A stretch of DNA of 64,000 nt from Hyphomicrobiales bacterium (GTDB lineage Bacteria; Pseudomonadota; Alphaproteobacteria; Rhizobiales; Rhizobiaceae). Positions 49,127-59,400 of the stretch are shown in pieces. The stretch is from NCBI GenBank assembly GCA_024244645.1, contig JAAEOH010000356.1:1-64000 (forward strand). The letters are read 5' to 3'. The position numbers and the translations under genes are program-made. Each line of letters begins with the position of its first letter. Position 1 is the first letter of the stretch. The notes below the pieces were generated by a model. That model saw nothing but the letters and a program-made list of their open reading frames with translations, ran no database searches and was not told where the DNA came from.

Positions 49127-50685
49127 ACGTGGCTGTTGAAGAGCAGCTTGCGCCGCGCGCGCCCGATCCACAGCTTGGCGGTATCATCAAGCTCGCCGTG
49201 ATGGCGGTTGGCGGGCAGGGTGGCGGTGTGCTGACAAACTGGATCGAATCGCTGGCGCGGGCTGAAGGTTATGCCTGCCAGGCGACGTCCGTGGCCGGGG
49301 TGGCCCAACGCACCGGTGCGACGATCTACTATATCGAGATGGCACCCGCAGGCGATGCCGCGCCGGTGTTTTCGCTCGCTCCGGCGGCCGGCGATGTCGA
49401 TGTTCTGGTCGCCGCCGAAATGATGGAAGCGGGACGCGGCATCATGCGCGGCTTCGTCACGCCCGATCGCACGACGCTGATCGCCTCGACCCACCGGGCC
49501 CTGGCGATTTCTGAAAAGACGACGCCCGGAGACGGTGTCGCGTCTTCCGACGAGGTGCGGGCGGCGGCGGAAATCGCCGCAAGCCGGCTGATCCTCTTCA
49601 ATATGGAGCGCGTTGCGCTTGAAAACGGCTCGGTGATCTCGGCAAGCCTCTTCGGTGCCCTCGCCGGATCCGACGTGCTGCCGTTCCCGCGCACGGCTTT
49701 TGAAGAGGCGATCCGGACAGGCGGCAGAGGCGTTGAAGCCAGCCTGCGTGCCTTTGGCGCTGCTTTTGAGCGGGCCGCATCGGAGGCAATCGAACCAGCC
49801 GAGACAGAAATGGCGCTGGTCAGGCACGAAGCGGAACCCAGCGGGTCGGGAAAACTGATGGCATCCTGGCAGGCGATGGTTTTCCGGATGGCGGACTGGC
49901 CGGAGACGGTACGCGAAATCGCGATTCCAGGTCTTCATAAAGTCGTCGACTTTCAGGATATCGCTTACGGGGCCGAATATCTCAATCGCGTTTCCGATGT
50001 GCTTGCACGGGACACAGCTGACAAAGATCACAGGCTGACCCGCGAGGCGGCCAAATATATTGCCAACGCCATGGCTTATGACGACGTGATCCGCGTGGCA
50101 GATCTAAAGACCCGCAGCAAGCGTTTTGCCCGTATTCGAAGCGAAATGGGTGCGCCCGAGGATTCATTGGTGCAACTGACCGAGTTCATGCATCCGCGCG
50201 CTGAGGAGATTGCCGGCATGCTGCCGGCAGGGATTGGCCGCAAGGTCGAAGCGAGCCGGCGCTGGATGGCGCGGTTTGATCACTGGTTCAACAAGGGACG
50301 CCGGTTGCGCACAGACCGGACGTGGTCATTCGTGATGCTGTACGGGGTGGGGGGCCTGCGCGGATACCGCCGACGCACTTTGCGCCATGCCGTCGAAAAG
50401 GAGCATCTCGACCGCTGGCTGGAAACGGTGCTGAGTTATCTTTCATCTGACTACGATCTCGCCGTCGAAGTGGTGCGTTGCCGCCGGCTCGTCAAAGGCT
50501 ATTCGAACACGCACGCGCGGGGTCTGTCCAAATTCGACCGGGTCGTGGATGCGGCGAAACTGCTGGCCGGCCGCGACGATGCCGCCGAATGGCTGGAGCG
50601 CCTGCGCGAAGCAGCCCTCCAGGACGAAAAAGGCGAGGCGCTGGACGGCGCAATCAAGACCGTCCAGAGCTTTGTCGGCGACTAA
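49123..50685 (+). CDS. iorB: Indolepyruvate oxidoreductase beta-like subunit
   Basis: IKLAVMAVGGQGGGVLTNWIESLARAEGYACQATSVAGVAQRTGATIYYIEM plus long C-terminal domain; TTG or GTG start. Confidence 0.88.
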   Translation: MNVAVEEQLAPRAPDPQLGGIIKLAVMAVGGQGGGVLTNWIESLARAEGYACQATSVAGVAQRTGATIYYIEMAPAGDAAPVFSLAPAAGDVDVLVAAEMMEAGRGIMRGFVTPDRTTLIASTHRALAISEKTTPGDGVASSDEVRAAAEIAASRLILFNMERVALENGSVISASLFGALAGSDVLPFPRTAFEEAIRTGGRGVEASLRAFGAAFERAASEAIEPAETEMALVRHEAEPSGSGKLMASWQAMVFRMADWPETVREIAIPGLHKVVDFQDIAYGAEYLNRVSDVLARDTADKDHRLTREAAKYIANAMAYDDVIRVADLKTRSKRFARIRSEMGAPEDSLVQLTEFMHPRAEEIAGMLPAGIGRKVEASRRWMARFDHWFNKGRRLRTDRTWSFVMLYGVGGLRGYRRRTLRHAVEKEHLDRWLETVLSYLSSDYDLAVEVVRCRRLVKGYSNTHARGLSKFDRVVDAAKLLAGRDDAAEWLERLREAALQDEKGEALDGAIKTVQSFVGD

Positions 50686-51086
50686 TCAAGAATGGCCGTT
50701 GCTTCGACTTCGATGAGGAAGTCGGGCATCGCCAGCGCCTGCACGCCGAGTAGAGTGTTGGCTGCGGGCGTGACATCCCCATAGAACGCACCGAAGGCCG
50801 GCCCAAGAATTTCCAGCATGTCCGGTGAATAGTTGACCACATAAGTACGCAGGCGAACGACATTGGCCGCCGACGCACCACTGGCCGCCAGCACTTCGGT
50901 GAGATTGGCAAAACACTGCTGCGCCTGTGCAGCAAGATCGCCCGGGCCGACCAGCTCGCCGTTTGAATCCCAGGCGACCTGTCCGGCGAGATGCAGCAGG
51001 CGGCTGCCATTGCTTTCGACCGCGTGCGAAAAGCCGAACTGCACGGCGTTGTACATTGAATCCGGATTGATGGCTTTGCGTGTCAT
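50682..51086 (-). CDS. RidA family protein
   Basis: RLLHLAGQVAWDSNGELVGPGDLAAQAQQCFANLTEVLAASGASAANVVRLRTYVVNY…IEVEATAIL; start MTRKAINPDS. Confidence 0.88.
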   Translation of the reverse strand: MTRKAINPDSMYNAVQFGFSHAVESNGSRLLHLAGQVAWDSNGELVGPGDLAAQAQQCFANLTEVLAASGASAANVVRLRTYVVNYSPDMLEILGPAFGAFYGDVTPAANTLLGVQALAMPDFLIEVEATAILD

Positions 51087-51238
51087 GATTGCTCCTTGCA
51101 CATCTAGAAACCCGGTCGAACGGAGGATCTTAGCACAGGCGTTGGCTTGCATCACGGGATTGCCGTGCAACTTGTCACACCGGGGCCCTGATACTACCAT
51201 TCGTGTGCACCGCCAACCACAACGAGCCGGGAGTGCGA

Positions 51239-51688
51239 ATGATGGGAATCCGCATCTTACATACGGCCGCCGCGCTTATTTTTCTGACGATCGCGGCGCC
51301 GGTCTTTGGCGCCGACGAATCCATACCGAACCTTGTGGGTACATGGACGGGCGAAAAGACGGTTTATTTTCTCAAGGGCGAAAGGCATTCCATCGACGTC
51401 CTGAAAATCACCGAGCAGAGCGGCGCGCATTTCCGTGGAACCAGGTCGTGGGAACACGTTACGGAGGGCGAACCGCTGGGTCATGCGGGAGATGAACATT
51501 CGCATGTCGCGTCGGAGCCAATTCTCGGAATGATCGGATTTGACAACAGGACCATCTACATCGTCGAGCACGATGATCAGGGCCAGCTGCATGCGCAGCT
51601 GGTGGACTCCGATACGATGGAGGTCGTCTATGTGGAGCCTGGAGAAAACGCTGCGGTCTTCCGGGTGGAAATGACGAGAAAACGCTGA
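51239..51688 (+). CDS. Hypothetical secreted/periplasmic protein
   Basis: Signal peptide MMGIRILHTAAALIFLTIAAPVFGA then LVGTWTGEKTVYFLKGERHS. Confidence 0.65.
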   Translation: MMGIRILHTAAALIFLTIAAPVFGADESIPNLVGTWTGEKTVYFLKGERHSIDVLKITEQSGAHFRGTRSWEHVTEGEPLGHAGDEHSHVASEPILGMIGFDNRTIYIVEHDDQGQLHAQLVDSDTMEVVYVEPGENAAVFRVEMTRKR

Positions 51689-51788
51689 GTGCTGCGTGAT
51701 TACGATCGCCGTTCGTACAATCACCGTCGTCCCGTCTGAACCGCTACGCCACGGCCCACCTGAAGCAGTGCTTTAGTTCCAGGACAGT

Positions 51789-51835
51789 CTGCACAAATCA
51801 ATATTGCTGAATAGCATCAAAGGGTTCGATGCGCC
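51789..51835. repeat. Copy 1 of a 47-bp direct repeat
   Basis: CTGCACAAATCAATATTGCTGAATAGCATCAAAGGGTTCGATGCGCC, 42/47 identical to 53182-53228. Confidence 0.75.
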
Positions 51836-51884
51836 TGATGAGGTTGTTGTTTCTGCTGCGCCGTGAGGGTCCGTCCCGTTACCG

Positions 51885-53009
51885 TCACCCGGCTAATGCG
51901 CCGATCGTCTGTGCAGCGTGCAGGAACCGGTCCTTGTCGCCGATGAAATTCCTTCCGCGCTCGCCATCAAATGCATCGTCGACAAGACCAAGCCATTCGT
52001 CGGCGGCAACGCCGTGGTCCGCCGGGTTGGCGGAGACGCCAAGCCGGTTGAGAAATTCCGTCAGCATTGCCGGCCCGTTACCTTCGTTGCCAAAAATCCG
52101 GGCCAGCGCCTCGCCGCAAATGCCGCGGCGACCGCGAACGCTTTCGGCGACAATGGGAAGCGAAAACGAACAGGCGATGCCGTGCGGCACTTTGTGCTTC
52201 AGCGTTATCGGGTAAGACAGGGAATGGGCAATTGCGGTCTTGGTGTTGGAAAACGCCAGGCCGGCAAATGTTGCCGCTCGGGCCATGCGTTCGCGCAGGC
52301 CAGTGTTGGTGAGATCATTGCTGAGTTCGGGCAGTTTACCGAGGATCTCGCGCGCGGCGAAAACCGCGTGGTTGGCCGATACCGGATTTGCATTGACGTT
52401 CCACAGGCTTTCCAGGGCATGGGAGAGAGCATCGAGGCCGGTGTTGATCGTCAAAGCACGCGGCATCCCGATCATCAGTTCAGGATCGACAACCGCGACG
52501 CGCGGATAAAGGTCCGCCTGTGCCAGTGAATATTTTTTGCCTGCCGTCTGGTTCCAGACGGTCGCCCAGCAGGTGACCTCCGATCCTGTGCCGGCGGTTG
52601 TGGGAACGGCGATAATCGGAACAGCCGGGCCAATTGCGGTTGTGCTTCCAGATTCCAGCTTGTTGGCCACAGCGGCGAAATCGCCATTAGCGGCGGCAAA
52701 TACCTTGGTGGAATCGATGACCGATCCGCCGCCCAACGCCACCCAGATTGTCGGCGACGAGCCATTTTCCCGGATGCGGCGCACCTGACTGTCGAGCAAT
52801 GGATAGTCAGGATTGGGTGCGATATCGCTGATGACGATCGACGGTGAATCCGCCAAGTCGACCAGCCTTTGCGTCAGCAAACCGCAAAAAGCGTCCGGAT
52901 AAGTGACCAGCCCGTAGGCCTGTTTTCCTATCAATGTCCCCAGCTGATCGAACGCACCCTGACCAAATTCGATCCGCACCGGATTGTGATAGCGCCACAC
53001 GAAATTCAT
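51885..53009 (-). CDS. Iron-containing alcohol dehydrogenase
   Basis: WVALGGGSVIDSTKVFAAAN; VPTTAGTGSEVTCWATVWN; HALESLWN; AHSLSYPITLKHKVPHGIACSFSLP; start MNFVWRYH. Confidence 0.92.
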   Translation of the reverse strand: MNFVWRYHNPVRIEFGQGAFDQLGTLIGKQAYGLVTYPDAFCGLLTQRLVDLADSPSIVISDIAPNPDYPLLDSQVRRIRENGSSPTIWVALGGGSVIDSTKVFAAANGDFAAVANKLESGSTTAIGPAVPIIAVPTTAGTGSEVTCWATVWNQTAGKKYSLAQADLYPRVAVVDPELMIGMPRALTINTGLDALSHALESLWNVNANPVSANHAVFAAREILGKLPELSNDLTNTGLRERMARAATFAGLAFSNTKTAIAHSLSYPITLKHKVPHGIACSFSLPIVAESVRGRRGICGEALARIFGNEGNGPAMLTEFLNRLGVSANPADHGVAADEWLGLVDDAFDGERGRNFIGDKDRFLHAAQTIGALAG

Positions 53010-53181
53010 CCCCGTCTTGCAGGATCGAAATGATCCCGCTTGTCCGGCCAAAAAGCTAGTGCATTGCCGATCTGCGGTCCATTGGCAATTGTGCCGTGGA
53101 GTGGGCGCGCCTGAAGGCTTCGTCACTGTGTAAACCGAGTGGCTGCCGCCGTCTGATCAACAACGTTAACCGGGCGACTTA

Positions 53182-53228
53182 CTGCACAAATCAATATTGT
53201 TGAACCGCATCAATAGGTTCGATGCGCC
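53182..53228. repeat. Copy 2 of the 47-bp direct repeat
   Basis: CTGCACAAATCAATATTGTTGAACCGCATCAATAGGTTCGATGCGCC. Confidence 0.75.
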
Positions 53229-53475
53229 CTGTGAAGTGGCCGAGAGCGCCTTGCTGATATTCCGATTCAAGTCGGTGATCAGGGTATTGCCGTGCAAGAG
53301 CTGTACAAATTGTCTTGTTACGCTACATTTTTCGGCAAATAATTCCGTCTGGTTGATGGCGATCAACGATGTTGCACTTGGGAAATGGTAACGTGACGCC
53401 AACCGACTGCAGGCCAGCTTGGCCTGCGGCGGAAGCAACGCGGACATTTCGTCCGGCAGGTCAAAGGAGATCTCA

Positions 53476-54393
53476 ATGGCGCCTGAACGCGACGAGGAAA
53501 CCATGGATTGGCTGGAGGCGGAACTTGCCGACACGCTGGACGAGGATTATGAACTCGAAATGTCGGAGCCGGCGCTGTCGCTGGAGATCCGCCGCATCTA
53601 TCGCCAGATGCACCCGCCGACCATTCCGCGGCCTGAGTATTTCCGCAAACTGCTCACCCTGCAAGCCGAACTGATCAGGCTGCAGGATTGGGTTTTGCAC
53701 ACCAAGGCAAAGGTCGTCGTTGTTTTCGAAGGGCGCGATTCTGCTGGCAAGGGCGGCGTCATCAAGCGCATAACCCAGCGCCTCAATCCGCGGGTCGCCC
53801 GCGTGGTCGCGCTACCGGCACCCAGCGACCGCGAAAAGACCCAGTGGTATTTCCAACGTTATGTCCCGCACCTGCCGGCGGGCGGTGAGATCGTCCTGTT
53901 CGACCGGTCCTGGTACAACCGTGCGGGTGTCGAACGGGTCATGGGATTCGCCACCGAAGACCAGGTCGAGGAGTTCTTCCGGGACGTGCCCGAATTCGAA
54001 CGCATGCTTGTGCGTTCGGGCATCATCCTCATCAAATACTGGTTCTCGATCACTGACGAGGAGCAGCAGCTTCGCTTTTTGATGCGCATCCACGACCCGC
54101 TGAAGCAATGGAAGCTGAGCCCGATGGATCTGCAGTCCCGAATACGCTGGGAAGGCTACACCAAGGCCAAGGAAGAAATGTTCGCGCGCACCAACATTAC
54201 GGAAGCGCCCTGGTATATCGTCGAGGGCAACGACAAGAAGCGGGCGCGGCTCAATTGTATGGATCATTTTGTCGATCAGATACCCTATACGGATGTTCCG
54301 CAGGAGGACGTCGAGCTGCCGGACCGCGTGTTCAATCCCGCCTATGAACGAAAGGTGCTGCCGCCGGAATTGTATGTGCCGCAGAAGTATTGA
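53476..54393 (+). CDS. ppk2: Polyphosphate kinase 2
   Basis: KVVVVFEGRDSAGKGGVIKRITQRLNPRVARVVALPAPSDREKTQWYFQRYVPHLPAGGEIVLFDRSWYNRAGVERVMGF. Confidence 0.95.
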   Translation: MAPERDEETMDWLEAELADTLDEDYELEMSEPALSLEIRRIYRQMHPPTIPRPEYFRKLLTLQAELIRLQDWVLHTKAKVVVVFEGRDSAGKGGVIKRITQRLNPRVARVVALPAPSDREKTQWYFQRYVPHLPAGGEIVLFDRSWYNRAGVERVMGFATEDQVEEFFRDVPEFERMLVRSGIILIKYWFSITDEEQQLRFLMRIHDPLKQWKLSPMDLQSRIRWEGYTKAKEEMFARTNITEAPWYIVEGNDKKRARLNCMDHFVDQIPYTDVPQEDVELPDRVFNPAYERKVLPPELYVPQKY

Positions 54394-54411
54394 GGGTACC
54401 AATCGATCGCG

Positions 54412-54810
54412 CTAGCCGCGTCCAAGGACCTGATTGCGCCTGTGTGGTCCCGGTCCGGAATTATGCTGTTGCGATGGCGGGCTGGAATTTGAAATTTCGT
54501 CGCTGTCGCCACTTGCTTCGACCCCGCAAAAGTAGATCATCAATCCGGTTCCCGCATAGGGCACCAGAAATGTGAGATACCAAAGACCGCTGCGGCCGGA
54601 ATCGCGCAGCCTGTTCAGGCAGGTCGAGAAATTGGTGTAGATCACTGCGACCAGGATGACAAACAGCGCGGCGGTTTCGCTGGCATTGCGCTCACTTGTG
54701 TGTGCAGCCGGATCGGCAAGAAACGATGCAGAAAAAACCATTCCGCCGATTGCCAGCGAGAAGATTACAAGCTGCATTAGCCACCATCCGCCGCGGCTAA
54801 GCCCGATCAA
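54412..54810 (-). CDS. DUF805 family membrane protein
   Basis: LSRGGWWLMQLVIFS…NRLRDSGRSGLWYLTFLVPYAGTGLMIYFC. Confidence 0.7.
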   Translation of the reverse strand: MIGLSRGGWWLMQLVIFSLAIGGMVFSASFLADPAAHTSERNASETAALFVILVAVIYTNFSTCLNRLRDSGRSGLWYLTFLVPYAGTGLMIYFCGVEASGDSDEISNSSPPSQQHNSGPGPHRRNQVLGRG

Positions 54811-55188
54811 AAAAACCCTGCTCCCCGACGTGCACCATTGGGAAGAGTGTGACAGAAGTTGACGAACCGGGGCTCGTTAGACGGTGCCTTGCCGCGCGTA
54901 GACCCAGACCGGAGACTTCAATAATCTGCATTACCGATTTGTATATTGATTTGCGCTCAAATGTCGAAACAAAGCTCGAAGTATTGTCACCTGTGCGAGT
55001 AATTGTCTCTAATGGAAGCGATTGTTGTATGTTCTGGCTTGGTCTGCAATGGCGGTCGTTTGACGATATCCGCATGACTTCCGGCTAATAATTCGCTTCA
55101 AACGACCGCAACGCCCGGACATTGCTGCCGTTCAGTGATTAAGATGAGTGTTTAGTAAAAGACCATAAAACAAGCAGCATCGACTTGC

Positions 55189-55785
55189 CTATTCGGTATG
55201 TTGGGGAGGTGCCAGGGTTAGGCCAACTTGATAGCTTTTTTCAAGGAGCGATTGTCGCCGCTTTGATGACCCTGTCGAGCCGTAGAGCACCTCGAGCCTG
55301 CGTGGAGCAAGTCCAAAGTATCCAAATGTTCCCTTGATCCAAGCTGTATCCAAAGCGGCAAGATAACCAGCATTTTCCATTTCGTCTGAACGCGCTCCGG
55401 CCGGTATTAGAAGAACTCCAGAACGGGGTCGTTGAAGTGACCGTTCTGAGTCATCCAACTGATTGTAGGCCCACCCCCATGTCCACACACGATCAACCCA
55501 ACCCTTAGTCATAGATGGCATGCCCCACCAAAACAGCGGGAAAACAAGGCATATCGCGTCTGCTCGTGCGATCCGCTCCTGTTCGTTCCTCACATCTGAT
55601 AATGTGGTTGTGCGGCCATCCGCTTCAATGTCAGCCATCGACCAACGCGGATCAAAACCCTCCGCATGCAAATCCGCCAGTTCGACAGAATGGCCAGCTG
55701 CTTTGGCACCTTGCATGAATTGCTGGGCAACAGCTGCGCTGAACGAGGCTGGGTTGGGATGATCAAGGATGGTCAATACATGCAT
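55189..55785 (-). CDS. NAD(P)H:quinone oxidoreductase, flavodoxin-like fold
   Basis: MHVLTILDHPNPASFSAAVAQQFMQGAKAAGHSVELADLHAEGFDPRWS…LVFPLFWWGMPSMTKGWVDRVWTWGWAY. Confidence 0.9.
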   Translation of the reverse strand: MHVLTILDHPNPASFSAAVAQQFMQGAKAAGHSVELADLHAEGFDPRWSMADIEADGRTTTLSDVRNEQERIARADAICLVFPLFWWGMPSMTKGWVDRVWTWGWAYNQLDDSERSLQRPRSGVLLIPAGARSDEMENAGYLAALDTAWIKGTFGYFGLAPRRLEVLYGSTGSSKRRQSLLEKSYQVGLTLAPPQHTE

Positions 55786-56277
55786 AAGCGCACTCCGCTG
55801 AAACAACTGTTATTCGAACAAAAAAGCGGAACGTGCTCGCAATATGAGGCCAATACTAGCGCCGCTAGAAAACAAATCCATACCGCTCGTTAAAATACAT
55901 TCTAAAACCTCAAGTTAACTTGAGGTCAAGAAGAATTACACGGCATCTCTCTTTCAGCATTTGGTAATTATGGGCTCAATGCTGCCGTACCAGCCTCGGC
56001 CATTCGCGAGCGCCTGTATAAGCATTGCGTATTGTACCGATCAGCCGTTGCCGACATAGGTACTATCTGCAAATGCGGCACCTACCAGCGGTCTTGGTTG
56101 AACGCGGGTTCCACGGGGAAAACAGGGTTCGTGAATTGCTGTCACAGTTCCGCCGATCACGTCCACCGTCGCCGCAAAGGTCGGAGGTATTATGCAGAAA
56201 ACGCCGTCCGGGCATCTAAAGTTCATCACAACGTTGATGTGTTCGAACATCCAGGACTGGTCAGAACAATTCGCGCT

Positions 56278-56303
56278 GCCGCCCTTCGGGGCGGCTATTT
56301 TTT
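56278..56303 (+). terminator. Rho-independent terminator
   Basis: GCCGCCC-TTCG-GGGCGGC stem-loop followed by TATTTTTT. Confidence 0.85.
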
Positions 56304-56450
56304 GTTGAGGTTACACCAGCGATGAAACAAGGGAACGACTGGAGAGGGTTGGCAGCTCTGGCATTTCTACCTCACGAAAGGTCGATCATATTCCGGATTG
56401 ACAACAGTATCTTAGATTCGAAGCATATGCGGTGATTTCCATCACAAACT

Positions 56451-59400
56451 CTAGTAGGCGCGTTTGTCGTCTCGCAGCACGATGTAGATGGCCGGTATCA
56501 CCAAAACAGTTAGCAGGGTTGACGAAGCCAGGCCAAATAAGAGCGATATGGCAAGGCCTTGGAAAATCGGATCGAACAGAATGACAGCCGCGCCGATCAT
56601 TGCAGCAAGCGCAGTCAACAGAATGGGTTTGAAACGGATAGCTCCTGCTTCCAGAAGTGCTTGTCTGAGTGGGATATCATCCTTTCGCCGATGTCGAATG
56701 AAATCGATCAGCAAGATAGAGTTGCGTACGATGATTCCGGCGAGAGCAATAAATCCAATCATCGAGGTGGCGGAAAACGGAGCAGCGAAAAACCAATGAC
56801 CGATCACAATGCCAATCAGCGTGAGCGGAATTGGCGTCAGCACCAATAGCGGCAGCTTGAACGAGCCGAATTGAGCTACAACCAGGATATAAATACCCAA
56901 AAGCGCCACAATGAAGGCCGCACCCATATCACGAAAGGTCACGTATGTGACCTCCCATTCGCCGTCCCATAGAAGCACCGACATTGATTCATTCTCAGGT
57001 TGACCATGCAAGCTGATTTGCGGTTTACCAAGATCGCCCCAATCGTGAGCCTCGATTGCATCGGCGACTGCTAACATCCCGTAAAGAGGCGCCTCGTATG
57101 CACCGGCCAGTTCCGCCATCACCATTTCAGCGTTGCGTCCGTTACGCCGGAAAATCGGATATGAGGCCTCTTCCGATTTCAGGCTGACCACATCCCCCAA
57201 TTCGACGATGCCGCGTTCACCGGGAAGTGCATTTGCCGGAACCGGCGTGGACAACGCCCGCGCATTCAGCGACAACTCGCTTCGCGGCAGTTGAACCGCG
57301 ATTTCGACCGGAGGACGCCCGCCACCGCGATGCGAATAGCCGACCGGAACCCCGCCGAGATAGGCCTGGATCGTGTCATAGACATCACTTTGCTCAACCT
57401 TGTGAAATTCCAGATTGTCCTGGTCGATGGTAATACGAATGCGTGGTGCACGGTTCTGGAAGCTGTCATCATCGTCGACAATGAAGGGTATGTCCCGGAA
57501 TATATCGCGAACCTGTCTTGCAACAGCCCGGCGTGTCTCTGCATCAGGTCCATAAACTTCAGCAAGCAACGTAGCAATCACCGGCGGCCCCGGCGGCACC
57601 TCCACCACCTTGATCGATGTTCCTTCGGGAGCATCAATTCCATTGAGCCGGCGGCGGATTTCAAGCGCAATATCGTGGCTGTCCCGTGAGCGTTCGTCTT
57701 TGTGCGTCAGATTGACCTGAAGGTCTCCGTGCTGCGGTTCATTTCTCAGATAATAATGACGGACCAGACCGTTGAAATTAAACGGCGCGGCGGTACCGGC
57801 ATAGGCCTGTATCGAGGAAAGTTCCTCCAGATCGGAAAGGCGGTTCGCCGCCTGAAGCAGCAAACGGTCAGTCGCCTCAAGCGAACTGCCACGCGGCAGG
57901 TCGACGACCACCTGTATTTCGGATTTGTTGTCAAAGGGCAGCAACTTGACTTTGACTGATGTTGTCGCGAACAGAGACAGCGATGTCACCGTTGCTACAC
58001 CAACCAGGATGAGAAAAATCCAGGACGCCGCGCGGCGCCTGACAATGGGTCGGGCAACTGCGGTATAGGCACGACCGAGAAGGCTAACCCCTGCCCGTTG
58101 CTGATGGAGGTCAAGGTCGCCATTGGCTTTGCTGAAACGGATCATGAGCCACGGCGTGATGATGACCGCAACAAAGAAAGACAGGATCATGGCAGCCGAG
58201 GCATTGGCCGGAATTGGTGCCATATAGGGGCCCATCAGGCCGGAAACAAACAGCATCGGCAACAATGCCGCAACCACCGTCAGCGTTGCGACAATCGTCG
58301 GGTTGCCGACCTCCGCCACGCCTTCGATCGCCGCCTGCACACGGCCGCGGCCATCGTTCATCGCCCAGTGTCGCGCTATATTTTCGATAACCACAATCGC
58401 GTCATCGACAAGAATGCCAATGGAGAAGATGAGCGCGAACAGGCTCACACGGTTGATCGTGTAGCCCATGAGAAAGGAAGCGAAAAGCGTGAGCAGGATG
58501 GTTGTCGGAATGACAATAAGGACAACCGCCCCTTCGCGCCAACCAATAGCGATCGCAACCAACAGTACGATGGAAACGGTCGCCAATGCCAGATGAAATA
58601 GCAACTCATTGGCTTTTTCATTGGCGGATTCGCCGTAGTTACGGGTGACGATGACCTCGACATCGTCTGGAATGAGCGGCCCTTTCAGGGCGTCGACACG
58701 CTCGACAATCGCCTCGGCAATGTTGACGGCGTTGGCACCCGCGCGCTTCGCCAATGCGACGGTGACAGCGGGCACCCGCTCGAGGCCGCCGTAGTCGTTT
58801 GTGCGCAAATGCCAGGCCCGCTGCCCAGCCGGTCCGGCGCCGACGACGATGTCCGACACGTCGCGCACATACACCGGCCTGCCGTCGCGCGCGGTCAGCA
58901 GCAACAGTCCGATATCCGGTACGCCGGCAAGCGTCTGACCGGACGCAACCGCCAGGCTCCGGTCCTTGTCGAGAACGCGCCCCGCGAGGAAGGAGCGGTT
59001 TGCCTCGCGCACCTTGCCGACCAGCTGAGCCAATGTGATGCCATAAAGGGCAAGTTTCTCGGCATCCGGTTCGACGCGGATCTGGTCCCGCTCACCACCG
59101 GAAATGTAGGAAAGTCCGATGTCGTCAAGCTTGGCCATCTCGATCAACAAATCCGATGCCATGTGATAGAGCGCATTGTCGGAGTAGCGTTTGGCTGCGA
59201 CACTTTTGGGCGTCAGAGTCAGCGTAACGATCGCCACATCGTCAATGCCGCGACCTACGATGAGCGGTTCCTGTATGCCGATGGGAATTCGGTCCAAATT
59301 GGCACGCACCTTTTCATGCACGCGCAGGATTGCATCGTCAGCATCGGTGCCAACAAAAAACCGGGCGGTCACCAGGACACGATCATCTTCGGTGTTCGAA

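Noticed and set aside
53166-53534. 122-aa minus-strand ORF upstream of ppk2
   Set aside because: Overlaps the ppk2 5' end and contains repeat copy 2; no family recognised, so not called as a gene.
54797-55075. 92-aa minus-strand ORF ending …VTLFPMVHVGEQGFFDRA
   Set aside because: Resembles the beginning of a larger TraB-like protein but too short to support; may be a gene fragment upstream of the DUF805 gene.
56025-56303. tmRNA, SRP RNA or tRNA upstream of the terminator
   Set aside because: I could not fold or recognise any conserved element of these RNAs by eye; left only as an unidentified candidate transcript.
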